This document shows positions 15,614 to 23,895 of a stretch of 51,112 nt of DNA, piece after piece. Source of the DNA: Nocardia aobensis NBRC 100429 (GTDB taxonomy: Bacteria > Actinomycetota > Actinomycetes > Mycobacteriales > Mycobacteriaceae); contig NZ_BAFQ01000203.1 in NCBI RefSeq assembly GCF_000308375.1, forward strand, positions 1 to 51,112. Direction: 5' to 3'. The first letter of the stretch is position 1. Every line of letters begins with the position of its first letter. The notes under the pieces are model-generated. The model worked only from the letters and a program-made list of their open reading frames with translations. It made no database searches and was not told where the DNA came from. The position numbers were made by a program, and so were the translations under genes.

Positions 15614-16213
15614 TCAGGACTCCGCGGGCTCCGGAATCGAATCGTGCGGCAGCGGAAAGTTCATATACGCGCGCGAGGGCGTGGGCCCCCGCTGGCCCTG
15701 ATATTTCGAGCCGGCCGCCGCACTACCGTACGGGTGTTCCGACGGACTGCTCAGGCGGAACAGGCACAGCTGGCCGATCTTCATACCCGGCCACAGCGTG
15801 ATCGGCAGATTCGCCACATTCGACAACTCCAGCGTGATGTGACCGCTGAAACCCGGGTCGATGAATCCCGCCGTGGAATGGGTGAGCAGGCCGAGCCGCC
15901 CGAGGCTCGACTTACCCTCCAGGCGTCCGGCCAGATCATCGGGCAGGGTGCAGACCTCGAGCGTCGAACCCAGGACGAATTCGCCCGGATGCAGGACGAA
16001 CGGCTCACCCTGGTCGGGTTCGACCAAGGTGGTCAGTTCGTCCTGGCGTTGCGCGGGATCGATATGGGTGTAGCGAGTGTTGTTGAACACCCGGAACATT
16101 CGATCCAGCCGCACATCGATACTCGACGGCTGAACCAATTTCTCGTCGAACGGTTCCAGCCCGAGCCGCCCGGCGGCCAGCTCGGCACGAATGTCGCGAT
16201 CGGAAAGCAGCAC
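15614..16213 (-). CDS. dcd: dCTP deaminase (Dcd, bifunctional dUTP-forming/hydrolysing type likely)
   Basis: A 199-residue protein matching dCTP deaminases from end to end: MLLSDRDIRAELAAGRL, QPSSIDVRLDRMFRVF, the core GRLEGKSSLGRLGLLTHSTAGFIDPGFSGHITLELSN and GMKIGQLCLFRL. It converts dCTP to dUTP; in mycobacteria the close homologue also hydrolyses dUTP to dUMP, supplying thymidylate synthesis. The ATG start gives a family-standard N-terminus. It is divergent from the SigK-type fasciclin operon. Confidence 0.95.
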   Translation of the reverse strand: MLLSDRDIRAELAAGRLGLEPFDEKLVQPSSIDVRLDRMFRVFNNTRYTHIDPAQRQDELTTLVEPDQGEPFVLHPGEFVLGSTLEVCTLPDDLAGRLEGKSSLGRLGLLTHSTAGFIDPGFSGHITLELSNVANLPITLWPGMKIGQLCLFRLSSPSEHPYGSAAAGSKYQGQRGPTPSRAYMNFPLPHDSIPEPAES

Positions 16214-16280
16214 GGCGGTCAGCCTAGTAACCCGTGTTCGCGGGCTCGCAGCCGCACAGCGAGCCGGCGCGAAATCCGTC

Positions 16281-16308
16281 CCATCCGCGGTGGCGGGCAG
16301 CGCGAATT
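16281..16308 (+). promoter_or_regulatory. SigK-type promoter of the fasciclin lipoprotein gene
   Basis: CCATCC at 16281-16286 is followed after exactly 16 bp by CGAATT at 16303-16308. The same arrangement recurs upstream of sigK and, with one change, upstream of the sulfite-oxidase-like gene. It resembles the mycobacterial SigK consensus as I recall it (CCATCC with a CCGAAT-like -10). Confidence 0.65.
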
Positions 16309-16349
16309 CCGTCCCGTCACCAACGAGCTGTGCGACCGCGGGGTCGTCC

Positions 16350-16372
16350 GGAGGAAAGCGATGAACCGATGA
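16350..16372 (+). promoter_or_regulatory. Three-codon leader frame (Met-Asn-Arg) ahead of the lipoprotein start
   Basis: GGAGGA at 16350-16355 is ideally spaced (5 nt) from ATG 16361, but that frame ends after three codons at TGA 16370-16372. The lipoprotein ATG at 16369 overlaps that stop as ATGA. Its own distance to the Shine-Dalgarno is 13 nt, so initiation may depend on termination of the tiny leader. Confidence 0.35.
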
Positions 16373-17037
16373 AAAGTATGCAGCGCGCTGTCGTCACCGC
16401 GGCGCTCGTGTCGGCCGCCCTGCTGGGAGTGTCGGCCTGTTCTTCCGACGACAACTCCGGTTCGGGATCGCCGTCGTCCATGACGAGCGGTATCGCGATG
16501 ACCAGCACCGTGATGTCGCCGACCGGTTCGGCCGCCGATGCCATGGCCGGCCTGGTCGGTCCCGGCTGCAAGGCCTATGCCGAGCAGGTGCCCTCGGGCT
16601 CGGGCTCGGTCGAGGGGATGGCACAGGATCCGGTGGCAACCGCCGCCTCGCACAATCCGATGCTGACCACACTCACCGCAGCCGTGTCCGGGAAGCTGAA
16701 CCCGCAGGTCAACCTGGTCGATACGTTGAACGGCGGCCAGTTCACCGTCTTCGCGCCCACCGATGACGCGTTCGCGAAACTGCCGCCGGCCACGATCGAC
16801 AGCCTGAAGACCGATAGCGCCACGCTCACCGAGATCCTCACCTACCACGTGGTGCCGGGGCAGATCGCACCCGACGCCATCGCCGGTGAGCACAAGACGG
16901 TCGAGGGCGGCACGGTGAAGGTGACGCGCTCCGGCGACATGATCAAGGTCGGCGACGCGTCGGTGGTCTGTGGTGGCGTGAAAACCGCGAACGCGACGGT
17001 GTACCTGATCGACACCGTGCTGATGCCGCCGGCCTGA
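16369..17037 (+). CDS. Fasciclin-domain lipoprotein (MPT83/MPT70-like)
   Basis: A 222-residue exported protein. The N-terminal signal ends in a lipobox (LLGVSAC, Cys about residue 24), so it should be lipid-anchored outside the membrane. After a Ser/Gly-rich linker, one fasciclin (FAS1) domain occupies about residues 95-222, with FTVFAPTDDAFAKLP and ILTYHVVPGQI as signature motifs. Mycobacterial homologues MPT70 and MPT83 are the main targets of SigK. Here the gene lies directly upstream of sigK and carries a SigK-type promoter, so the regulatory link appears conserved. The start at 16369 overlaps the stop of a three-codon leader. Confidence 0.9.
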   Translation: MKSMQRAVVTAALVSAALLGVSACSSDDNSGSGSPSSMTSGIAMTSTVMSPTGSAADAMAGLVGPGCKAYAEQVPSGSGSVEGMAQDPVATAASHNPMLTTLTAAVSGKLNPQVNLVDTLNGGQFTVFAPTDDAFAKLPPATIDSLKTDSATLTEILTYHVVPGQIAPDAIAGEHKTVEGGTVKVTRSGDMIKVGDASVVCGGVKTANATVYLIDTVLMPPA

Positions 17038-17099
17038 TCACTTTCGAGCCGGCGTCGGCGCAGGTCGCGGGGTTGTGAGAACTTTTCCGCCGGTCGCGC

Positions 17100-17127
17100 C
17101 CATCCGGCACGCCGGGCATGTCGAAAC
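17100..17127 (+). promoter_or_regulatory. SigK-type autoregulatory promoter of sigK
   Basis: CCATCC at 17100-17105 is followed after 16 bp by CGAAAC at 17122-17127, ending 27 bp before the sigK ATG. It has the same -35, the same spacing and a related -10 as the promoter of the fasciclin gene, which suggests that SigK controls its own gene. Confidence 0.6.
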
Positions 17128-17154
17128 TCTTCCTATGCATGCAGGAACGCACTC

Positions 17155-17802
17155 ATGACCGGCGATCCGGAGTTCACCTCGATCCGCCTGGCCGACACCG
17201 ACGAGGCCCCGTCGTGTCCGCCGGGCGGCGGCGAGCGAGCGGAGGCGCAGCGTGAGCTCGCGACTCTGCTCGCGGCCGCCGCCACCGGCAACCGGGACGC
17301 GTTCACGCGGTTCTACCGCGCGACCAGCGCGCGGGTGTTCGGGCTGGCATTGCGCATCCTGCGCAACCACAGCGCCGCCGAGGAGGTCACCCAGGAGGTC
17401 TACCTGCAGGCGTGGACGGCCGCCGAACGCTACGACGCCGCACTGGCCAGCCCCATCGGCTGGTTGATGATGCTCACGCACCGGCGCGCCGTGGACCGGG
17501 TGCGCACCGAGCAATCGGCGACGGTTCGTGATCGTGTCTTCGGCCACGCCCATCTGGGACGCGAGCACGACGTCGTCGCGGAGACCGTCGGTCAGCGACT
17601 GGAGGAGCAGGCGGTGCTGCTCTGCCTGGACACCCTCACGGCCACCCAGCGAGAAGCGGTCGCCCTGGCCTACTACAGCGGGCGCACGTATCGAGAGGTC
17701 GCCGAACATCTCGACGCGCCACTCCCCACCGTCAAGAGCCGTATCCGGGATGCGCTGAAGCGGCTCCAGAACTGCCTTTCAGGGGTTGCCTCCCATGCCT
17801 GA
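17155..17802 (+). CDS. sigK: ECF RNA polymerase sigma factor SigK
   Basis: A 215-residue ECF sigma factor. Region 2 is at about 50-120 (FTRFYRATSARVFGLALRIL, EEVTQEVYLQAW, WLMMLTHRRAVDRVR). Region 4 is at about 155-210 (LDTLTATQREAVALAYYSG, TYREVAEHLDAPLPTVKSRI). The anti-sigma gene rskA follows with an 8-nt overlap, and a fasciclin lipoprotein gene precedes it, as expected for the SigK system of Mycobacteriales. It directs transcription of surface-protein genes once released from RskA. The N-terminus is somewhat longer than in mycobacterial SigK. Confidence 0.92.
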   Translation: MTGDPEFTSIRLADTDEAPSCPPGGGERAEAQRELATLLAAAATGNRDAFTRFYRATSARVFGLALRILRNHSAAEEVTQEVYLQAWTAAERYDAALASPIGWLMMLTHRRAVDRVRTEQSATVRDRVFGHAHLGREHDVVAETVGQRLEEQAVLLCLDTLTATQREAVALAYYSGRTYREVAEHLDAPLPTVKSRIRDALKRLQNCLSGVASHA

Positions 17803-18532
17803 CACATCCGAACACGAACTGCTCGACCTGGCCTATCCGTACGCCCTGGACGCCGTCGGCGATTCCGAGCGCGACGAGATCGAACAGCGCGTCGCCACCG
17901 CCGGTCCCGAGACGAGCCGGGCCTTCACGGTGGTGGTTCGCGGCGTCCGCGAGACGATGGGCGCGTTGTCGGTCCTCGATGCGAAAGAGCCTGCGCCGGA
18001 ACTGGAAGCGCGCATACTCGCCGCACTCGACCGGGCGCGGCCCGCCGATCCGTCCGCCGCGGCTCCGCTCACCCGGCCGTCCAGGAGGCCTCGGCTACGG
18101 TGGCTGGCCGCGGCGGCCGCGGTAGTGGTGGCGGCGGGAGTCGGCGGCGGGATCGTCGCCCAGCAACACGCCGGACGGACCGCGAATCCGCCGATGGCGG
18201 AACAGATCATGCGACAGCCGGATGCGCACACCGCGAGCGCGCCGCTGAGCACCGGCGGCATGCTGACGGTGCACGCGTCCACCGGAATGGGCGCGGCCAC
18301 AGTCGCTTTCGACAGCGTGCCGCCCGCGCCGCAGGGCCATGTGTACCAGCTGTGGGTGGTACCGCCCACCGGCGCGCCGCGCTCGGCCGGAGTGATGGAC
18401 TCGATGCCGAGTTCGTCCGCGCCGATGGTCGCGACCTACTCCGGCGGCGACGCGCTGGCCGTCACCGTGGAACCCGCGGGTGGCTCCCCGGCTCCGACGA
18501 CGACTCCGATCGGCACCATGCCGATGAGCTGA
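17795..18532 (+). CDS. rskA: Anti-sigma-K factor RskA
   Basis: A 245-residue single-pass membrane protein. The cytoplasmic N-terminus HELLDLAYPYALDAVGDSERDEIEQRV is the sigma-binding part. A membrane helix (LRWLAAAAAVVVAAGVGGGIV) lies near residues 105-128, and the C-terminal RskA domain (VYQLWVVPPTGAPRSAGVM, then GDALAVTVEPAGGSPAPT) faces outside. In mycobacteria RskA sequesters SigK until cleaved by regulated proteolysis. ATG 17795 overlaps the end of sigK by 8 nt, so the two are co-translated. Confidence 0.92.
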   Translation: MPDTSEHELLDLAYPYALDAVGDSERDEIEQRVATAGPETSRAFTVVVRGVRETMGALSVLDAKEPAPELEARILAALDRARPADPSAAAPLTRPSRRPRLRWLAAAAAVVVAAGVGGGIVAQQHAGRTANPPMAEQIMRQPDAHTASAPLSTGGMLTVHASTGMGAATVAFDSVPPAPQGHVYQLWVVPPTGAPRSAGVMDSMPSSSAPMVATYSGGDALAVTVEPAGGSPAPTTTPIGTMPMS

Positions 18533-18541
18533 CGAACGGTG

Positions 18542-18569
18542 CCGTCCGCGCGGTCCGGCGTCACGAATT
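18542..18569 (+). promoter_or_regulatory. Probable SigK-type promoter of the sulfite-oxidase-like gene
   Basis: CCGTCC at 18542-18547 followed after 16 bp by CGAATT at 18564-18569 differs from the fasciclin promoter by one base in the -35 and none in the -10. It starts 10 bp after the rskA stop and 30 bp before the next ATG. Confidence 0.5.
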
Positions 18570-18598
18570 CCTCACCCCACCTGGGAATCGAGGAGATC

Positions 18599-20212
18599 AT
18601 GATCGATACGGCTACGCGCGGGCCCACCGCGCACCGCGGCACGCTCGGATTCGCCGCCGCCGCGCTCGCCGGGGTTCTGGCCGGTGCGACGGTGCTGGGA
18701 ATCGGCGAATTCGTGGGCGCGATCCTGGATCCACGCTCCTCGCCGTTCTTCGCCACCGGGGCGACGGTCGTCGATCACACGCCGCAGCACCTGCGCGAGG
18801 AGGCGATCCGGCGCTTCGGCAGTCACGACAAGGATGTGCTGTTCGCCGCCATGGGCGCGGCGATGGCGGCGCTTTCCGCACTGTGCGGTGTGCTCGAACG
18901 TCGCCGGCGCATCGGCAGCGCGGTATTCGCCGTGCTGGGTATCGCGATCGCCGTGGCGGCACTGCGTCGCCCGGATGCGCAGTGGTGGTTCGCGGTTCCG
19001 ACCGAGGCCGGTGTGGTGGCGGGGCTGATCACGTTGCGGCTACTGCTCCCACACGGACGGCGCCGCGGCGAGGTCCGGGACCGCAGTCGGGGCGGTGTGC
19101 CGAATCGTGTCCGGCTATCGGACCACGGTGACGCCGAGGACCAGCGTGAGGCGCCGGAGCGGCGTGGGGTCGGTGCGCGCGCGGAATCACTTGGCAGCGC
19201 ACGGATTTCGGTAGACGCCGATCCTTCCGATGCGATTCGAGTGGAGCGCCGGCGTTTCCTGGCGATGGCGGCAGGGGTCGGCGCGATCGCGGTCGGCGCC
19301 GCGGCGGCCGGACGATTCGTCGCACAGCGGCTGCGGGACGTGGCCGCGGACCGAGCGAGATTCGTTGTGCCGAAGCCTGTTTCGGAGGCCGCACCGATCA
19401 GCCCGGTGATGTCGCCCCTGTTCCCGGGGCTGACCCCGTTCGTTACACCCGGCAGCGACTTCTATCGGGTCGATACGGCGCTACAGGTGCCGGCGTTCAG
19501 CAGTGCCGAGTGGCGTCTGCGCATCCACGGAATGGTCGACCGCACAGTCGAATTCACGATGGACGACTTGCGTCGGCGGCCCATGATCGCGCGCATGATC
19601 ACCCTCACCTGCGTATCCAACGAAGTGGGGGGCACTCTCGCGGGCAATGCGGTGTGGACCGGATACCGGCTGGCCGATCTGCTCCACGAGGCGGGCGTGC
19701 ACCCCGACGCCGATATGGTGTTGTCCCGCAGCGCCGACGGATTCACCGCCGGGACGCCGATCCAGGCGATGACCGACGGGCGCGACGCCCTGCTCGCCGT
19801 CGGCATGAACGGCGCGCCGCTGCCCCTCGAACACGGCTACCCCGCGCGGCTCGTGGTGCCCGGCCTCTACGGTTACGTCTCCGCCACCAAATGGGTGGTC
19901 GACCTCGAGGTGACCCGATTCGATCGCGCACAGGCGTATTGGACGGCGAGGGGGTGGGCCGGACAGGCGCAACTCCCCCGACACCTGGCGGCAATGGACC
20001 TACCGGTGGCAGGCCACCCCGGGCGCCCACACCCTGCGCGTCCGCGCCACCGACACCAGCGGAACCACCCAGCCCGCTCAGCGCCGTCCACCGATGCCGG
20101 ACGGCGCGACAGGGTGGCATTCCCGCACGGTCAGCGTGCGTTGAGCGGGCGCGCCGATTCGCGGTCGTCCTCGCGCGACGCCCCCACATACGCCCGCCAC
20201 AGCGCCGCGTAG
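18599..20212 (+). CDS. Molybdopterin-dependent (sulfite oxidase-like) membrane oxidoreductase, 3' end damaged
   Basis: A 537-codon frame. About four N-terminal membrane helices (residues 14-150) precede a linker, a further hydrophobic segment (MAAGVGAIAVGAAAAG) and the sulfite-oxidase molybdopterin domain, with the cofactor Cys at residue 338 in TLTCVSNEVGG. After VTRFDRAQAYWTARGWAG the family normally continues through an Ig-like dimerisation domain of about 110 residues. Here roughly 75-80 codons are missing and the remaining end (DTWRQWTYRWQATPGAHTLR to TGWHSRTVSV) is in another frame, ending at 20144, while this frame runs on as unrelated residues to 20212. The catalytic domain is complete but the protein is probably defective. 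It may be a recent pseudogene. Confidence 0.75.
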   Translation: MIDTATRGPTAHRGTLGFAAAALAGVLAGATVLGIGEFVGAILDPRSSPFFATGATVVDHTPQHLREEAIRRFGSHDKDVLFAAMGAAMAALSALCGVLERRRRIGSAVFAVLGIAIAVAALRRPDAQWWFAVPTEAGVVAGLITLRLLLPHGRRRGEVRDRSRGGVPNRVRLSDHGDAEDQREAPERRGVGARAESLGSARISVDADPSDAIRVERRRFLAMAAGVGAIAVGAAAAGRFVAQRLRDVAADRARFVVPKPVSEAAPISPVMSPLFPGLTPFVTPGSDFYRVDTALQVPAFSSAEWRLRIHGMVDRTVEFTMDDLRRRPMIARMITLTCVSNEVGGTLAGNAVWTGYRLADLLHEAGVHPDADMVLSRSADGFTAGTPIQAMTDGRDALLAVGMNGAPLPLEHGYPARLVVPGLYGYVSATKWVVDLEVTRFDRAQAYWTARGWAGQAQLPRHLAAMDLPVAGHPGRPHPARPRHRHQRNHPARSAPSTDAGRRDRVAFPHGQRALSGRADSRSSSRDAPTYARHSAA

Positions 20213-23200
20213 GTCCCGTCCGCCCGCAGCAGCTCCGCGTGCGGGCCGACCTCCGCCAACCGGCCGCCCACCATCACCGCGACGATGTCGGAGTCCGCCG
20301 CGGTCGCCAGCCGATGCGCCACCACGATCGTGGTGCGGCCCGCGGTGAGCACGTCGATGGCCGCGCGCACCCGGGCCTCGGTGGCGAGGTCGAGGGATGC
20401 GGTGGCCTCGTCGAGGATGAGGATGTCGGGTTCGACGAGTTGAGCTCGGGCGAGGGCGAGCAGTTGGCGCTGCCCGGAGGACAACAGCCTGCCCTGCGGT
20501 CCGATCGGGTGGTGGTAGCCGTGGTCGAGTCCGGCGATCATCTCGTGGGCGCCGACCGCCCGGGCCGCCCATTCGATCTCGGCCGGATCGGCGTCCGGTT
20601 TCCCGTAGGCGATGGCGTCGCGCACGGTATCGCCGAACAGGTACGGCTCCTGCGGCACCACGCCGAGCCGTTTGCGGTAGTCCTCGAGCCGGAACTCGCG
20701 AATATCGGTGCCGTCCACCAGAATTCGCCCGTCGCTCGGGTCGTAGTAGCGGGCCAGGAGTTTGACCAGCGTGGACTTTCCGGCCCCGGTCTCGCCCACC
20801 AGCGCGACCCGCTGCCCGGGTTCGATACGCAGCGTCACGTCGTGCAGGACGGCGGCGTCCTCGGGCCGGTACCGGAAGCCCACATCCCGGACCTCGATCG
20901 CACCGTCGACGCGGTGCACCGCCTGCGGCCGCGCCGCCTGCGGGGTGGCGACCTCGACCGCGAACAACCGGCCGAGCCGATCGACACCCACCACCGCCTG
21001 CTGATAACTGTCGAACACCTGCGACAGCTGCTGAATCGGGGCGAACAGCAGATCGATGTAGAGCAGGAACGCGATGAGCGTCCCGGCGCTCAGCTCCGCA
21101 CCGCGCACCTGATGCACACCCACGGTGAGGACGGCGGCCGTCGCCACCACCGACAGGAATTCGATGAACGGGAAGAACACCGCCATCAGGGTCTGGCTGC
21201 GCAGCCGGGCGTCGCGGTACTCCCACGACAGCCGGTCGAATCTGGCCTGGTTCCGCGCCTCGCGGCGATAGGCCTGCGTGACCTTGATGTTGTCGACATT
21301 CTCCTGCAGATAGGCGTTGACCGCGCTGACCTTGTCCCGCGCCGTGTTGTAGGCGGGCACCGACAGCCGTCGGAACCACACCGTGGACGCGATGAGGATC
21401 GGCATCAGCGCCAGCACCACCACGGCCAGCCGGGCGTCGATCACCAGCAGTGCGATCACCACGCCGCCGATGGTCAGCGAGGAGGTCAGCGCCGTCGACA
21501 GTCCGGTCTGCAGGAAGGTGGACAGACCGTCGACATCGGTGGTCATGCGGGTCATGATCCGGCCGCCGAGTTCGCGTTCGTAGTACTGCAGGCCGAGCCG
21601 TTGCAGCTGGGCGAACGTCTTCACCCGAAGGCCGAACAGCAGCCGTTCCCCGGCTCGCCCGGTCACCCGCACCTGCGCGACGCTGATCGCCCAGTCGACG
21701 AGTACCACCGCGGCCGCGAGCGCCGCCGCGCCGAGCAGGACATCCCGCGCGCCGACCAGGACTCCCCGGTCGATGCCGTAGCGCACCAGGACCGGGATCA
21801 GAATCTGCGCGATCGCGTCCAGTGCGACCAGGCCCAGGCCGGCCAGCAGCGGACCGGCGAACGGCCGCAGCAACCGGCGCAATCCGAACTCGGGATCGGC
21901 TGTGCGGGTGAATGTTTCGGGCACCTTCGGCTCACCGGTCACCGGTGGCAGCGCGTCGATGAGGGCCTGCACGTCACCGCTGGGCGGTGCGGAGGTCATC
22001 ATGCCGCCGCCGCGCCCGAAACCGCCCGCCCCGGCCGCATGGTGGGAGAACGCCCGCGCCATCTGCTCCAGGGTGCGGCTCTCGTCGCCGTACTCGGCGG
22101 GTTCGGCCCACAGGATCTCGGTCGGCACACCGTCGGTCGTACCGCGCAGTGCCGCACCGATTTCCGCGACATCGGGTGGCGTGAACAGCGTCGCGAACAG
22201 GGCTCCGGATTCCTGGAGCTCGGCCAGGGTGCCCGATTCCGCGACCCGGCCGCCGTCCAGGATCACCACCCGGTCCGCCAGGGCAAGCGTTGAAACACGG
22301 TGCGCTACGACAACTGTCGTGCGCCGCTGCACCTCGGCGGCGATGCGTTCGAAGATGGTCTGCTCCACCTTCGCATCGATAGCCGACGTCGCATCGTCGA
22401 GCACCAGTACGGGGGCGTCGGTGATCAGCGCTCGCGCCAGCGCGAGCCGTTGTCGTTGGCCGCCGGAAAGGCGTTGTCCTCGTTCGCCGATCGACGTATC
22501 GAGCTGTTCGGGCAGCCGCCGGACGAAGTCGTCGGCCGCGGCCAGATACAGAGCGTGCCAGACCTGATCGTCGGTGGCCTCCGGACGGCCGTAGGCCACA
22601 TTCGCCCGGATGGTGTCGGCCATCAGATGCGTGTCCTCGAAGACGATGGCCACCCGGCCGCGGAGATCCGGCACCTCGCGCACATCCACGCCGTCGATCC
22701 GCACCACCCCGGCATCCGGATCGATCAGTCGCGGCAGCAGTGCGGTCAGTGTCGATTTCCCGGATCCGGCGCCGCCCGCCAACGCCACCGTCGACCCGGC
22801 GGGGATGGTCAGGTCCAGGTGGTCGAGTACCGCGGTGTCGCCGATCCGCACGCTCACGCCGGACAGGTCGATCCGCGGCGGCGCGACGGCCGCGGCGAGC
22901 GGGTGAACCGCGGCCGCCTCCCGCCCCGGGCCCGCATCGATGACCTCGCGCACCCGATCCAGCGACGCCTTGCCCTGCTGGCTCACCGTGAGCAGTGTCG
23001 AGAACTGCCGTACCGGACTGACGAACGACCCGAGATACGTCATGAACGCCAGGAACGTGCCCAGGCTGATGCTCTGGTGGAGGGCCAGCAGACCGCCCAC
23101 CACCAGGATGAACACCTGGCCCAGGGCCGGCAGGGCCGCCATCGCGGGAGTGAACCGGCTGGTGATCCGCACCACGCGCAGCCGTGACCGGAACAGGTCA

Positions 23201-23895
23201 CGGGCGCGCTGCTCCAGTTCACCGGTCTCCCGGCGCTCCTGCCCGAACCCCTTGACGACGCGGACACCGGCGACCGCGGACTCCACCCGCATCGCCACCT
23301 CCGCCGCCTGGGCCTGTGCATCCCAGTTGGCGGGGAACAGTTCTCGCTGCGAGCGCCGGGTGACGAACCACAGTGCCGGCAGCAGCACCAGCGCGATGCC
23401 CGCCAGCGGCAACGACATCGTCGCCATCAGCACCAGCGCCGCCACCAGCAGCGCCGCATTGCCGGTGACGATCGGAATCAGTTGCAGGAACATCTGAATC
23501 AGCGTGATGTCGCTGATCGCGCGGCTCACCACCTGTCCGGTGGACACCGCCATCTGCTCGCGGCCGGGCATCCGCACCAGCGCGGCGAACAGATCCGACC
23601 GCAGATCGAACTGGACGCCCAGCGACAGCGTGGACGAGCACACCCTGCGCAGCATCGACAGCCCGAACCGGAGCACACCGATGACGATCAGGACGGTGAC
23701 GGCGGCGGCCGGCGGTACCCGGGAATCACCCAGCGTATCGACGACATGGCGCACCACCAGGGGTAGTGCCGCGGTCAGCGCGGCACTACCGAGGGCGCCT
23801 GCGGCCGCACCCGCGACGGCACGCGGATGCGACAGACATCGATGCAGCAGATATCGCACCCAGCCCTGATCGGCAGCCGAATCCGTCCGGCTCAC
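20131..23895 (-). CDS. Fused ABC exporter with two TMD-NBD halves (Rv0194-like)
   Basis: A 1254-residue type IV exporter made of two complete halves. Half 1 has six helices (20-310), Walker A GGAGSGKS at 374-381, signature LSGGQ at 476-480 and Walker B LVLDD ending at D501, where Asp replaces the catalytic Glu. Half 2 has six helices (about 660-960), Walker A GETGAGKS, the altered signature LSSGQ and a canonical LILDEATASLD. One ATP site is therefore consensus and one degenerate, as in asymmetric exporters. The M. tuberculosis counterpart Rv0194 is a multidrug efflux protein. GTG 23895 overlaps the stop of the upstream monooxygenase gene by 4 nt, so it belongs to the sulfonate-type operon. 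Confidence 0.88.
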   Translation of the reverse strand: MSRTDSAADQGWVRYLLHRCLSHPRAVAGAAAGALGSAALTAALPLVVRHVVDTLGDSRVPPAAAVTVLIVIGVLRFGLSMLRRVCSSTLSLGVQFDLRSDLFAALVRMPGREQMAVSTGQVVSRAISDITLIQMFLQLIPIVTGNAALLVAALVLMATMSLPLAGIALVLLPALWFVTRRSQRELFPANWDAQAQAAEVAMRVESAVAGVRVVKGFGQERRETGELEQRARDLFRSRLRVVRITSRFTPAMAALPALGQVFILVVGGLLALHQSISLGTFLAFMTYLGSFVSPVRQFSTLLTVSQQGKASLDRVREVIDAGPGREAAAVHPLAAAVAPPRIDLSGVSVRIGDTAVLDHLDLTIPAGSTVALAGGAGSGKSTLTALLPRLIDPDAGVVRIDGVDVREVPDLRGRVAIVFEDTHLMADTIRANVAYGRPEATDDQVWHALYLAAADDFVRRLPEQLDTSIGERGQRLSGGQRQRLALARALITDAPVLVLDDATSAIDAKVEQTIFERIAAEVQRRTTVVVAHRVSTLALADRVVILDGGRVAESGTLAELQESGALFATLFTPPDVAEIGAALRGTTDGVPTEILWAEPAEYGDESRTLEQMARAFSHHAAGAGGFGRGGGMMTSAPPSGDVQALIDALPPVTGEPKVPETFTRTADPEFGLRRLLRPFAGPLLAGLGLVALDAIAQILIPVLVRYGIDRGVLVGARDVLLGAAALAAAVVLVDWAISVAQVRVTGRAGERLLFGLRVKTFAQLQRLGLQYYERELGGRIMTRMTTDVDGLSTFLQTGLSTALTSSLTIGGVVIALLVIDARLAVVVLALMPILIASTVWFRRLSVPAYNTARDKVSAVNAYLQENVDNIKVTQAYRREARNQARFDRLSWEYRDARLRSQTLMAVFFPFIEFLSVVATAAVLTVGVHQVRGAELSAGTLIAFLLYIDLLFAPIQQLSQVFDSYQQAVVGVDRLGRLFAVEVATPQAARPQAVHRVDGAIEVRDVGFRYRPEDAAVLHDVTLRIEPGQRVALVGETGAGKSTLVKLLARYYDPSDGRILVDGTDIREFRLEDYRKRLGVVPQEPYLFGDTVRDAIAYGKPDADPAEIEWAARAVGAHEMIAGLDHGYHHPIGPQGRLLSSGQRQLLALARAQLVEPDILILDEATASLDLATEARVRAAIDVLTAGRTTIVVAHRLATAADSDIVAVMVGGRLAEVGPHAELLRADGTYAALWRAYVGASREDDRESARPLNAR

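Noticed and set aside
19510..22293. 927-codon open frame on the plus strand
   Set aside because: It lies antisense to the clearly homologous fused ABC exporter and the end of the sulfite-oxidase-like gene. Its translation is rich in Arg, Pro and His with no recognisable motif, as expected for a GC-rich shadow frame.
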